From positions 1-12,701 of the forward strand of contig NCBR01000049.1 in assembly GCA_002279285.1 (NCBI GenBank): a stretch of 12,701 nucleotides of DNA. The letters are read 5' to 3'. Below are positions 1 through 5,931 of this stretch, one piece after another (the stretch's first letter is position 1; each line of letters starts with the position of its first letter). The position numbers were made by a program, and so were the translations under genes. The notes below the pieces were generated by a model, which was not told the DNA's origin, searched no databases, and saw only the letters and a program-made list of their open reading frames with translations. The stretch comes from Acidobacteria bacterium 37-71-11. GTDB lineage: Bacteria; Acidobacteriota; Thermoanaerobaculia; Thermoanaerobaculales; Thermoanaerobaculaceae.

Positions 1-1
1 G

Positions 2-436
2 CCGCTGTTCGGGATCTGCCTGTCCCCGGCCACGCACACCCACCAGCTCGTCCTCAAGACCGGCGAGTTCACGATCAACTTCCTCACCGAGGAGCACGCT
101 GGGCTCGCCAGCGCGCTCGGGACGCTCTCCGGACGCGAGACCGACAAGGTCAAGGCGCTGGCGCTCGAGCTCGAGGCGGGCGAAGCCATCGCGACCCCGA
201 GCCTGGCGATCGCCTACGTGGCCGCGGAGTGCCTGCTCGTCGAGCGCCACCACCTCGGCGACCAGACGCTCGTCGTCGGCGAGGTCCAGCGCCTGCACGC
301 CGCCGCCGGGGCGTTCGACGCCGACGGCGTGCTCCGCGTCGAGGCGACGAGCCCTCTGCTCTACCTCGGCAGCAGCCGTTACGCCACAACCACGAAGACC
401 ACGGTCCGGCCCGAAAGCCCCGGCGCGGCCCGTTGA
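2..436 (+). CDS. Flavin reductase-like (FMN-binding split barrel) protein, 5' truncated
   Basis: The reading frame is open from the left edge to a TGA at 434-436, giving 144 residues with the N-terminus missing. The visible sequence starts PLFGICLSPATHTHQLV and continues with TGEFTINFLTEEH, a pattern typical of the flavin reductase-like domain, in which a small split barrel binds FMN. Members act as NAD(P)H:flavin oxidoreductases, as reductase components of two-component monooxygenases, or as flavin-binding proteins of unknown role, and nothing here separates these. The later segment LLVERHHLGDQTLVVGEVQRLHA fits the barrel strand that usually reads as 'D H x L F v G E V'. The last 20 or so residues are a Thr/Pro-rich tail without a recognisable motif. 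About 30-60 residues probably lie outside the window. The family is fairly secure from the motifs; the substrate is unknown. Confidence 0.72.
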   Translation, partial: PLFGICLSPATHTHQLVLKTGEFTINFLTEEHAGLASALGTLSGRETDKVKALALELEAGEAIATPSLAIAYVAAECLLVERHHLGDQTLVVGEVQRLHAAAGAFDADGVLRVEATSPLLYLGSSRYATTTKTTVRPESPGAAR

Positions 437-472
437 TCGCGCTCGCGGTACAGGGGTGCCCGTGATCTTCCG

Positions 473-501
473 TTTCGGCGCGGCGCGGTGCAAGGTATGA
501 T
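473..501 (+). promoter_or_regulatory. Possible udk promoter (-10 TATGAT)
   Basis: TATGAT at 496-501 matches five of six bases of the sigma70 -10 consensus and stands out in GC-rich sequence 57 bp before udk. With a 17-bp spacer the -35 would be TTTCGG at 473-478, a poor match, so this call is tentative. Confidence 0.3.
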
Positions 502-557
502 GACGCCCGCTTGGCGGGGTTGCGGCGCGGCGCCGGCGTGCAGACCGGGATGGTGAC

Positions 558-1187
558 ATGAGCGACGTGGTGGTGATCGGGGTGGCCGGCGGCACCGGCT
601 CGGGCAAGACCACGGTGGCGGAAGCGATCGTCGCCCGCATCGGCGCCGACAGGATCGCGTACCTCCAGCACGACAGCTACTACCGCGACCTTACCGGCGC
701 CGACCGCGCGACGCTCGTCCACCACAACTTCGATCACCCCGACGCGCTCGAGACCGAACTCCTCGCCGAGCACGTCCGCATGCTCAAGGATCACCGGCCG
801 GTGGCGGTGCCGATCTACGACTTCACCCGCCACGTGCGCACGGGCGAGACCCGCACGGTGGCACCGCGCGGCGTGGTGCTGGTCGAGGGGATCCTGATCT
901 TCACCGAGCCGGCGCTCCGCACGCTGTTCGACGTCAAGATCTTCGTCGATACCGACGCGGACTTGCGCTTCATCCGCAGGTTGCGCCGGGACCTCATCGA
1001 GCGCGGGCGCACGGTGGAGATGGTGATCACCCAATACCTGGAGACCGTCCGCCCGATGCACCTCGAGTTCGTCGAGGCCTCCAAGCGCTGGGCCGATCTG
1101 ATCATCCCCGAAGGCGGCTTCAACTCGGTCGCCCTCGACGTCGTCTGCTCCCGGGTCGAAGCCCTCCTCCAACGCGAACCCGCATAA
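558..1187 (+). CDS. udk: Uridine kinase
   Basis: This 209-residue cytosolic protein matches uridine kinase (about 210 residues in E. coli), which phosphorylates uridine and cytidine to UMP and CMP in pyrimidine salvage using ATP or GTP. The P-loop GGTGSGKTT is at residues 11-19. The DSYY motif at 39-42 carries the Asp expected near the nucleoside. NFDHPDA is at 57-63, PIYDF at 85-89, and VLVEGI at 107-112 is the Walker B-like strand. The arginine-rich lid RFIRRLRRDLIERGR covers roughly 137-151, followed by the conserved TVRPMHLEFVE. The ATG at 558 puts the P-loop at its usual distance from the N-terminus; upstream GGGATGG is only a partial ribosome site. The gene stands alone: the next gene on this strand is more than 4.5 kb away, and the 3' flank is the structured region 1188-1808. 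No residue expected of the family appears missing. Confidence 0.95.
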   Translation: MSDVVVIGVAGGTGSGKTTVAEAIVARIGADRIAYLQHDSYYRDLTGADRATLVHHNFDHPDALETELLAEHVRMLKDHRPVAVPIYDFTRHVRTGETRTVAPRGVVLVEGILIFTEPALRTLFDVKIFVDTDADLRFIRRLRRDLIERGRTVEMVITQYLETVRPMHLEFVEASKRWADLIIPEGGFNSVALDVVCSRVEALLQREPA

Positions 1188-1342
1188 CGCCGCCGGATCC
1201 TGGCCATCGGTTCCGGGCAGCGGAAAACCTGCCGCCAAGCCGCATGACGACCGGCTGAGTTGACGCCCTCTCGCCTTGCCTGTCCCGCGGGCCGCCTGTT
1301 TTGTCTTCTTCACTGCGTGAGGCCAGTTCTGTTTTGCCCCGC

Positions 1343-1542
1343 GGGCGGAGACCGATGTCGCTCGGGCGGCGCATCGAGCGCCGCCCTCCGACCCGCCTCC
1401 GCGTGCGACCGAGCAGGGCGTCCCGCGGTGGGGCCCCTCGCTGTTCTCCTCCCTCGGAGAGACCCTCGGTTGGAGCCATCGACACCCCACCGCGGGACGC
1501 CCGCTCGGGACCCGCACGCTCCGGCGCCATCGGCCTCCGCCC
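1343..1542. repeat. Long-range stem enclosing inner hairpins
   Basis: GGGCGGAGACCGATG at 1343-1357 pairs with CATCGGCCTCCGCCC at 1528-1542 at 14 of 15 positions; A1351 faces C1534, which would be a G-U pair on the minus-strand RNA. Inside lies a perfect 9-bp hairpin, GGGCGGCGC 1364-1372 with GCGCCGCCC 1378-1386, loop ATCGA. The long arm at 1401-1519 is also inside. A short GGCCA/TGGCC pairing (1321-1325 with 1555-1559) could close the whole element. Confidence 0.6.
1401..1519. repeat. 119-bp imperfect inverted repeat
   Basis: GGGCGTCCCGCGGTGGGG at 1416-1433 is the exact reverse complement of 1485-1502. Past one bulged A (1415) the pairing continues with CCGAGC 1409-1414 and GCTCGG 1503-1508. 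After a small internal loop it continues with GCGTGCG 1401-1407 and CGCACGC 1513-1519. That makes 31 base pairs around a 51-nt loop (1434-1484), which itself holds a TCTCC/GGAGA mini-hairpin. The element is flanked by TCC on both sides (1398-1400 and 1520-1522), so a small non-autonomous mobile element is an alternative to an RNA arm. Confidence 0.65.
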
Positions 1543-1558
1543 CCTGGGCGGTCTTGGC

Positions 1559-1654
1559 CACCCCCCCCCACCAAGCGGAGGTCCTGCCGGAAACGCCTGG
1601 CGTTGGCATGACTCTCGGCCTGCAGCAGGACCTTCGACATGGGGGCGGGGGGTG
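1559..1654. repeat. Second long hairpin arm
   Basis: CACCCCCC 1559-1566 pairs with GGGGGGTG 1647-1654, and CGGAGGTCCTGC 1576-1587 pairs with GCAGGACCTTCG 1625-1636 (12 pairs, one G-T at 1578/1634). The apical part holds AACGC-CTG-GCGTT at 1592-1604. The run of nine C at 1561-1569 is also a likely site of sequencing or polymerase slippage. Confidence 0.55.
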
Positions 1655-1664
1655 TCGTTGATCC

Positions 1665-1706
1665 GCCGGTGCCGCGGGTGGCCATCCGGCTACCCGCGGC
1701 ACCGGC
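1665..1706. repeat. Strong 19-bp hairpin, possible bidirectional transcription stop
   Basis: The arms 1665-1683 and 1688-1706 pair at all 19 positions, with one G-T at 1680/1691, closing an ATCC tetraloop. It lies about 100 bp beyond the hfq-like stop codon on the minus strand. There is no T-tract on either side, so a classic intrinsic terminator is not supported; it may be a palindromic repeat unit or a Rho-linked or RNA-stability hairpin. Confidence 0.55.
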
Positions 1707-1808
1707 AAGCAAGAGTCCACGCAGTGGCGCTCGTGCCGTTACTGCGGACGTTGAATTGCGATCAGGCCAGGTGAATTGGTTCGGGCCGGCTGCGGTCGGT
1801 GACGGCGG

Positions 1809-2171
1809 TCACTCCCGCGGTGGCCGGCGGCGGCGCTGCCGGAGCTCCTCTTCCTTGAACATGTACCGGATCGCGTGCTTGTAGATCATCAGGTTGGGCC
1901 CCTCGGTCCGGTTGAGCTTGATGCAGCTGCGGTCGTACCACTCCACCCAGCCGTGCAGCTCGGTGCCGTCGTCAAGCATCACGACCATCGCCGTCTTGTT
2001 CTGCATCTGCTTGATGAAGTAATAGTTCTCGGCGTTGGTCTGGTCCGGCGGCGCCTGTTTGCGGTGGACCATGCCCCGCATCGGCGTACGATCACCCACC
2101 TCCGAAATGGATGGCCGAATGAGCCGACGGCTGGTCAGGGCCTCGTCCCCCGTGCGCTCGAATTCCTTCAT
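1809..2171 (-). CDS. hfq: Hfq-like RNA chaperone
   Basis: This 120-residue protein has an Sm-type core at about residues 50-107. Sm1 contains TAMVVMLDDGTELHGWVEWYD (60-80, conserved Gly74) and Sm2 contains NLMIYKHAI (93-101), whose Y-K-H-A-I is the diagnostic Hfq signature. Hfq forms hexameric rings that pair small RNAs with mRNAs. By alignment with E. coli Hfq, Lys98 and His99 match the U-binding K56/H57, while the Gln41-Phe42 positions read Arg81-Ser82. The N-terminus carries about 45 extra residues, and the tail ends in the basic run RQRRRRPP. I chose ATG 2171: an upstream in-frame TTG at 2216 lies between the -35 and -10 of the promoter at 2200-2228 and would not be transcribed. GGGAA precedes the ATG by 4 nt. 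The gene lies 83 bp after ricT on the same strand, so read-through from the pta operon may also supply it. Confidence 0.8.
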   Translation of the reverse strand: MKEFERTGDEALTSRRLIRPSISEVGDRTPMRGMVHRKQAPPDQTNAENYYFIKQMQNKTAMVVMLDDGTELHGWVEWYDRSCIKLNRTEGPNLMIYKHAIRYMFKEEELRQRRRRPPRE

Positions 2172-2199
2172 TTCATTCCCGTCGTTCTGACTGATACGC

Positions 2200-2228
2200 A
2201 GTATACCACCCCGCAAGACTGCTGGAAA
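2200..2228 (-). promoter_or_regulatory. Sigma70-type promoter for the hfq-like gene
   Basis: On the minus strand the -10 is TATACT (2205-2200, five of six) and the -35 is TTTCCA (2228-2223, four of six), separated by exactly 17 bp. The predicted start near 2193 leaves a leader of about 22 nt before the ATG at 2171. It lies between ricT and hfq, giving the latter independent transcription. Confidence 0.6.
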
Positions 2229-2254
2229 GGATACGGACCGCCGGTGCGGAAGGT

Positions 2255-2962
2255 TTAGGAGGCCGGCCCCGTCCGCTTACCCGGCCCGGCCTCGCCCGCC
2301 TCGTGGGCGAGGCAACACATCAGGCGCCCGCACATCCCCGAGATCCGGCTGGGGTTGAGCGACAACCGCTGCGCCTTGGCCATTCGGATCGTCACCGAGT
2401 TGAAACGGGCCATGAACGTCGTGCAGCACAGCGTGCGCCCGCACGGCCCCCAGCCGCCGCTCGACTTGGCCTGGTCGCGGACGCCGATCTGCCGCAGCTC
2501 GACGCGCCGCCGGGTGCGCCGGCCGAGGTCGCGCAGCAGCTCCCGGAAGTCCACCCGCTCCTCGGCGGCGAACGTGATCACAACGGTGTCGCGGTCGAGC
2601 GGCACGAGCGCGGTCACCGGGCGCATCGGCAGGTTCAGCTCGCGCGCCCGTTCGCGGCAGAAGCGGAGTGCGTCGCGCGCCACCAGCGCGAGCTCCTCGC
2701 CGCGCGCAACCTCTCCCGGGGCGGCCTTGCGGACGATGTTCCCTGCGATCCGCGCGCCGCACGGACGCAACACCGGGATCTCGTGCGCGACGAAACGGCC
2801 CACCCGCTCGCCATCTGCGCTCGCGACGACGTACTGCGCCCCGAGCTCCAGCTCGACGCCGTCCTTGAACGTGCACGCCTGACCCGGGAGGTCGGGCGAG
2901 AAGGTGATGCGAACGAACTCCGGCCGCGGACGGGCTTCGCCGCAGCACTCCGAGCAGCTCAT
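2255..2962 (-). CDS. ricT: PSP1 / RicT (YaaT) family protein
   Basis: This 235-residue protein has the conserved C-terminal core of the PSP1/RicT family. GPCGRTLCC is at 172-180 and GMCGRLMCCL at 209-218, two Cys clusters that in Bacillus RicT take part in binding iron-sulfur clusters within the RicA-RicF-RicT complex, which affects RNase Y-dependent mRNA maturation. In other bacteria the role is poorly known. Cys residues lie at 3, 6, 7, 30, 68, 102, 174, 179, 180, 211, 216 and 217. The N-terminal MSCSECCGE gives an extra cysteine trio that could also bind metal. The ATG at 2962 overlaps the purE stop as ATGA and has GGGGGGAG six bases upstream, so start and translational coupling are both well supported. 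No ricA or ricF is in the window. An RNA-metabolism role would fit its placement before the hfq-like gene, but that is inference. Confidence 0.85.
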   Translation of the reverse strand: MSCSECCGEARPRPEFVRITFSPDLPGQACTFKDGVELELGAQYVVASADGERVGRFVAHEIPVLRPCGARIAGNIVRKAAPGEVARGEELALVARDALRFCRERARELNLPMRPVTALVPLDRDTVVITFAAEERVDFRELLRDLGRRTRRRVELRQIGVRDQAKSSGGWGPCGRTLCCTTFMARFNSVTIRMAKAQRLSLNPSRISGMCGRLMCCLAHEAGEAGPGKRTGPAS

Positions 2963-3465
2963 CGTTGACTCCCCCCGCCGGCCAGTTCCGCGTCGGCCGC
3001 GGCGACCGCGGCCGCCTGGTCGGCCCTGGCTCGCCGCACGCGGGCCTCGAGCTCCGGGTCGGACAGCGCCAGAATCTGGGCGGCCAGCACCGCCGCGTTG
3101 CGGGCGCCCGCTTTCCCCACCGCCACGGTGGCGACCGGGACGCCGCCCGGCATCTGGACGGTGGCAAGCAGCGCGTCGAGCCCGCCCGCGACGCCGCCGG
3201 GCAGCGGCACGCCGATCACCGGTCGCACCGTGACACCCGCGGTAACCCCCGCCAGGTGGGCCGCCATGCCGGCGCCGCAGATGAAGACCCGCACCCCGTC
3301 CGCCTCGCCCCGACTCACCAGCTCGAGGGTCCGGGCGAGGGAACGGTGGGCCGAGGCCACGTGGGCGCGCCAGCGCACGCCGAGGCGGTCGAGCTCGGCT
3401 CCGGCTTCGCGCAGCACGTCCCAGTCGTTCTTGGACCCCAGCAGGATCATCACCGGTTCGGTCAC
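2959..3465 (-). CDS. purE: N5-carboxyaminoimidazole ribonucleotide mutase (class I PurE)
   Basis: This 168-residue enzyme of de novo purine synthesis converts N5-CAIR to CAIR in the cytosol. The substrate loop GSKNDWD is at 10-16, SAHR with its catalytic His at 38-41, the glycine-rich ICGAGMAAHLAGV at 62-74, and QMPGGVPV-(x)4-VGKAGARNA at 104-124. The last of these is the class I pattern and differs from class II AIR carboxylases, which read around SLRMPSGI. Class I enzymes normally need PurK, and no purK is present here. The GTG start at 3465 overlaps the purD stop as GTGA, with AGGGGG six bases upstream; the family length (160-170 residues) agrees. Longer in-frame extensions run back inside purD and are not supported. 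The gene is in a chain of overlapping genes after pta and purD and before ricT. Confidence 0.93.
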   Translation of the reverse strand: MTEPVMILLGSKNDWDVLREAGAELDRLGVRWRAHVASAHRSLARTLELVSRGEADGVRVFICGAGMAAHLAGVTAGVTVRPVIGVPLPGGVAGGLDALLATVQMPGGVPVATVAVGKAGARNAAVLAAQILALSDPELEARVRRARADQAAAVAAADAELAGGGSQR

Positions 3466-4724
3466 GCGAGCCCCCTGCCGATATCGCGGCGGTAGTGCAC
3501 CCCTTCGAACTGCACCTTGGCGGCCGCCTCGTAGGCGGCGGCCACGGCCTCGGACACCGTCGCACCGCGACCGACGATCGAAAGCACGCGGCCGCCCGCG
3601 GTGACGAGCCGCCCTTCCTGAAGCGCCGTGCCGCCGTTGAACACCAGCACGCCCGGCTGCGCCAGGGCGTCGCCGAGCCCGCCGATCGGCTCGCCGCGAC
3701 GGGACGACCCCGGATACCCGGCCGCCGCCAGCACCACGCACGCCGCAGCCTCGCGCTTCCATGCCGCCCTCTGCGCGCCGAGCTCTCCCGCCGCCGCGGC
3801 TCGCAGCAGCTGCGCCAGGTCGTCCTCGAGCCGGGGAATCACGACCTGCGTCTCGGGGTCGCCCAGCCGGCAGTTGAACTCGAGCAACTGCGGGCCGCCC
3901 GCCGTCGCCATCACGCCCGCGTACAACACACCCCGGTAGGGCCGGCCCTCCGCGGCCATCCCGGTCACCGTGGGATAGACGATCTCGCGCAGGATCGCGG
4001 TCGCGAGGGCGGGCTCGAGGGGAACCGGCGAGACCGCGCCCATGCCGCCGGTGTTCGGCCCTTCGTCGCCGTCACCGACGCGCTTGTAGTCGCGCGCCGA
4101 CGCGAGCGGCAGTACGCTCGTCCCGTCGGTGAGCACCATGAAGGAGACTTCCTCACCGTCAAGGCACTCCTCGACGAGGACGCGATCGCCGGCGGCGCCG
4201 AACGCGCGTTCCTCGAAGTAGCGGACCATCGCGGTTTCGACCTCGTCCCGGTTGCGGCACACCAGGACGCCCTTGCCGGCCGCCAGCCCGTCGGCCTTGA
4301 ACACGACGGGGATGCCGATCTCCTTTACCGCCGCCGCCGCCTGGCCGCGGTCGGAGACGACGCGCGCGCGCGGCGTCGGGATCCCGTGGCGCAGGCAGAA
4401 CTCCTTGGTGAAGACCTTGCTGCCCTCGAGTTCCGCCGCCACTCGCGACGGGCCGACGAGCACCAGGCCGCGGCGGGCGAACTCGTCGGCGATGCCGAGG
4501 ACGAGCGGCAGCTCCGGCCCGACGATCGTGAGGTCGATCTTGAGCGAGGACGCGAACTCCGCCAGCTCGACCGTGGCATCCGCCGCGATCGGGACGCAGG
4601 TGGCGATGCCGGCCATCCCCGGGTTCCCGGGGGCGGCGTAGATCTCGTCGATCCCGGAGGCCTGAGACAGCTTCCATGCGAGCGCGTGCTCGCGGGCGCC
4701 GCCGCCGACGACCAACGCCCTCAA
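3462..4724 (-). CDS. purD: Phosphoribosylamine--glycine ligase (GAR synthetase)
   Basis: This 420-residue protein is full length for PurD, which joins 5-phosphoribosylamine and glycine with ATP to make GAR, the second step of purine synthesis. The N-domain motif GGGAREHALAW is at 7-17 and VGPELPL at 68-74. The ATP-grasp region includes KADGLAAGKGV (143-153) and GPNTGGMGA (222-230), and EFNCRLGDPETQ (282-293) holds the metal-binding Glu/Asn. The C-terminal domain ends VHYRRDIG, as is common in the family. The start is TTG at 4724, directly before the invariant RALVVGGGAREHA; it overlaps the pta stop as TTGA and has GGGAG six bases upstream. No ATG lies before the essential first strand. Sharing an operon with purE is common, while pta upstream is not. 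I see no missing key residue. Confidence 0.95.
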   Translation of the reverse strand: MRALVVGGGAREHALAWKLSQASGIDEIYAAPGNPGMAGIATCVPIAADATVELAEFASSLKIDLTIVGPELPLVLGIADEFARRGLVLVGPSRVAAELEGSKVFTKEFCLRHGIPTPRARVVSDRGQAAAAVKEIGIPVVFKADGLAAGKGVLVCRNRDEVETAMVRYFEERAFGAAGDRVLVEECLDGEEVSFMVLTDGTSVLPLASARDYKRVGDGDEGPNTGGMGAVSPVPLEPALATAILREIVYPTVTGMAAEGRPYRGVLYAGVMATAGGPQLLEFNCRLGDPETQVVIPRLEDDLAQLLRAAAAGELGAQRAAWKREAAACVVLAAAGYPGSSRRGEPIGGLGDALAQPGVLVFNGGTALQEGRLVTAGGRVLSIVGRGATVSEAVAAAYEAAAKVQFEGVHYRRDIGRGLA

Positions 4725-5728
4725 CGCCGGCTCCCGGCCACGAGCGAAGCCTGCAGGAGCGACAGGCAGGCGGTCTCGACCACGTCGCGCGCCGAACAGC
4801 CGCGGGAAAGGTCGTTCGCCGGGCGGGCGAGGCCCTGCAGCAGCGGACCGATCGCCTGGGCGCCGCCCAGGCGCTCGGCGAGCTTGTAACCGATGTTCCC
4901 GGCGTTGAGGTCGGGGAAGATGAGCACGTTGGCGCAGCCGGCGACGCGCGAGCCCGGCGCCTTGCGCGCCCCGACCGACGCCAGCAGGGCCGCGTCGAGT
5001 TGCAGCTCGAAGTCGAACTCGAAATCCACCCTGCGGGCCGCGAGCGCGGCCCCGGCGGCGCGCACCTTGTCCACCAGCGGGTGCTCGGCCGAGCCCTTGG
5101 TGGAGAACGACAGCAGCGCCACGCGCGGCTCGCCGCCCACGATCGCCCGGAAGGTGCCGGCGGCGCCCACCGCGATGTCAGCGAGCTGTTCGGGGTCGGG
5201 GTCGGGGAGGACCGCGCAGTCGGCGAACACCATCAGGCCGTCGGATCCCCAGCGCGCGTCCGGGTGGGCCATCACGAACGCCGAGGACACGGTCTTGATC
5301 CCCGGCGCGGCGCCGATCGCATGCAACGCCGCGCGCACCGTGTCCGCCGTCGTGCGGACCGCGCCGCCGACCGAGGCGTCGCACTCGCCGGCCGCCACCA
5401 GCAGGGAGGCGAAGTAGAGAGGGTCCGCGAGCGCCGCGTCGGTCTGCTCCCGCGTCCACCCCTTGGGCGCGCGCCTGGCGTGCAGCAGGTCGAACAGCGC
5501 CCGCCGCCGCGGGTCGGTCGCCGGGTCCGTGACCGTCGCCCCGAGGCCGCGCAGCCGCTCGTGCCCTAGCCCCTGCGCCGCCGCCGGACACAAAACCGTG
5601 ACGCGCGCGATGCGCTCGCGGCACAGCTCGCCCGCTGCTTCCACGACGCGGGGATCATCCCCTTCGGCCAGCACGACATGCCCATCCACCGCGCGGGCCC
5701 GCCCCGGCAGCTCCTCGAGAAAACCCAT
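4721..5728 (-). CDS. pta: Phosphate acetyltransferase
   Basis: This 335-residue cytosolic enzyme interconverts acetyl-CoA and acetyl phosphate; with acetate kinase it yields ATP from acetyl-CoA or activates acetate. It has the length of the short single-domain Pta. Recognisable blocks are DPLYFASLLVAAGECDASVGGA (about 102-123), LLSFSTKGSA (205-214), FELQLDAALL (240-249), LIFPDLNAGNIGYK (269-282) and GPLLQGLARPANDLSRG (294-310), the last two being the most diagnostic. The ATG at 5728 is chosen because GGAGG (5738-5734) precedes it by five bases; two in-frame ATGs at 5746 and 5743 lack a good site and would place GGAGG inside the gene. No ackA is seen. As first gene of a chain with purD, purE and ricT it would set transcription for all four. 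A phosphate butyryltransferase is possible but less likely. Confidence 0.9.
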   Translation of the reverse strand: MGFLEELPGRARAVDGHVVLAEGDDPRVVEAAGELCRERIARVTVLCPAAAQGLGHERLRGLGATVTDPATDPRRRALFDLLHARRAPKGWTREQTDAALADPLYFASLLVAAGECDASVGGAVRTTADTVRAALHAIGAAPGIKTVSSAFVMAHPDARWGSDGLMVFADCAVLPDPDPEQLADIAVGAAGTFRAIVGGEPRVALLSFSTKGSAEHPLVDKVRAAGAALAARRVDFEFDFELQLDAALLASVGARKAPGSRVAGCANVLIFPDLNAGNIGYKLAERLGGAQAIGPLLQGLARPANDLSRGCSARDVVETACLSLLQASLVAGSRR

Positions 5729-5733
5729 GCCGA

Positions 5734-5738
5734 CCTCC
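5734..5738 (-). promoter_or_regulatory. Ribosome binding site fixing the pta start
   Basis: GGAGG on the minus strand, five bases before the ATG at 5728. It favours this start over the two ATGs upstream at 5746 and 5743, which would add the residues MMAEVG. Confidence 0.6.
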
Positions 5739-5821
5739 GCCATCATTGTAGCCGTCTTTCACGAGGCCGCGCGTGCCTGAAAGCTCTCGCCGCAATGGCA
5801 ACGCCATGATCCGTGACGTTT

Positions 5822-5852
5822 TTGGTTTGTTGCATTGAAATCGTCATATATT
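5822..5852 (+). promoter_or_regulatory. Candidate promoter of the barrel-cytochrome operon
   Basis: TATATT at 5847-5852 matches five of six -10 bases; the best -35 is TTGGTT at 5822-5827 with a long 19-bp spacer. It lies in a marked AT-rich island (about 5815-5882) in otherwise GC-rich DNA. An alternative promoter uses TTGACA 5851-5856 with TTTCAT 5874-5879 (17-bp spacer), in which case the palindrome would overlap the -35. Confidence 0.45.
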
Positions 5853-5864
5853 GACAATTGTCAC
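5851..5864 (+). promoter_or_regulatory. Palindromic operator candidate, copy 1 (TTGACAATTGTCAC)
   Basis: TGACAATTGTCA (5852-5863) is a perfect 12-bp palindrome. It starts on the last two bases of the possible -10 TATATT, so a bound protein would cover the transcription start. A close relative, TTGACGATCGTCAC, lies before the OmcA/MtrC gene at 10773-10786 in the same position relative to its possible -10. The TTGAC-N4-GTCAC form loosely recalls CRP/FNR-superfamily sites, but the regulator is unknown. Confidence 0.6.
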
Positions 5865-5880
5865 GGAATCGTGTTTCATT

Positions 5881-5897
5881 TGTGACCAGGCTTCACA
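5881..5897 (+). promoter_or_regulatory. Interrupted palindrome TGTGA-N7-TCACA in the leader
   Basis: TGTGA at 5881-5885 and TCACA at 5893-5897 are perfectly complementary. The half-sites equal those of CRP sites, but the spacing is 7 rather than 6. It lies 35-51 bases before the barrel ATG, so it could instead be a small hairpin in the mRNA leader. It overlaps a second mini-stem, CTTC-ACA-GAAG (5891-5901). Confidence 0.3.
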
Positions 5898-5931
5898 GAA
5901 GTGAGCCTCGTGGTTGCGCTCGGGAGGGTTC

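Larger units (their letters stand above)
1188..1808. other. Gene-free, highly structured intergenic region; candidate noncoding RNA
   Basis: These 621 bases lie between the convergent 3' ends of udk (+) and the hfq-like gene (-). The short ORFs here, on either strand, show no protein motif. The region instead carries several long inverted repeats that nest without conflict: a 15-position stem 1343-1357/1528-1542 (14 Watson-Crick pairs) enclosing the hairpin 1364-1386 and a long arm 1401-1519, followed by a second arm 1559-1654 and a third 1665-1706. Two near-copies of CTGTTTTG next to CCGCGGG occur at about 1286-1345. I compared it by eye with RNase P RNA, tmRNA and SRP RNA and found none of their signature sequences. 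It could be a structured RNA, a cluster of palindromic repeats, or a complex termination zone. The transcribed strand is unclear: wobble pairs in two arms favour plus, one mismatch favours minus. Confidence 0.5.

Noticed and set aside
150..1712. Long minus-strand open frame of 520 codons across the flavin reductase and udk genes
   Set aside because: It is antisense to two well-recognised genes, is rich in Arg/Gly/Ala without any domain, and reflects the scarcity of stops in GC-rich DNA.
1188..1808. RNase P RNA, tmRNA, SRP RNA or tRNA in the structured intergenic region
   Set aside because: None of the signature stretches I know (for RNase P the GGAAAGTCC core, for tmRNA the tRNA-like ends with CCA, for SRP the GGAAGGAAGCAGCC loop) was found on either strand; no tRNA T-arm was seen.
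2172..2216. Upstream TTG start giving a 135-residue Hfq-like protein
   Set aside because: The TTG at 2216 lies between the -35 and -10 of a good promoter, so it would be outside the transcript; ATG 2171 fits leader and ribosome site.
2959..3465. PurE as a class II AIR carboxylase
   Set aside because: The QMPGGVPV and VGKAGARNA blocks follow the class I pattern; the class II-type SLRMPSGI stretch is absent.
3495..4889. Plus-strand open frame of 464 codons opposite purD
   Set aside because: It mirrors the codon structure of purD and pta, has no recognisable domain, and the minus-strand genes are certain.
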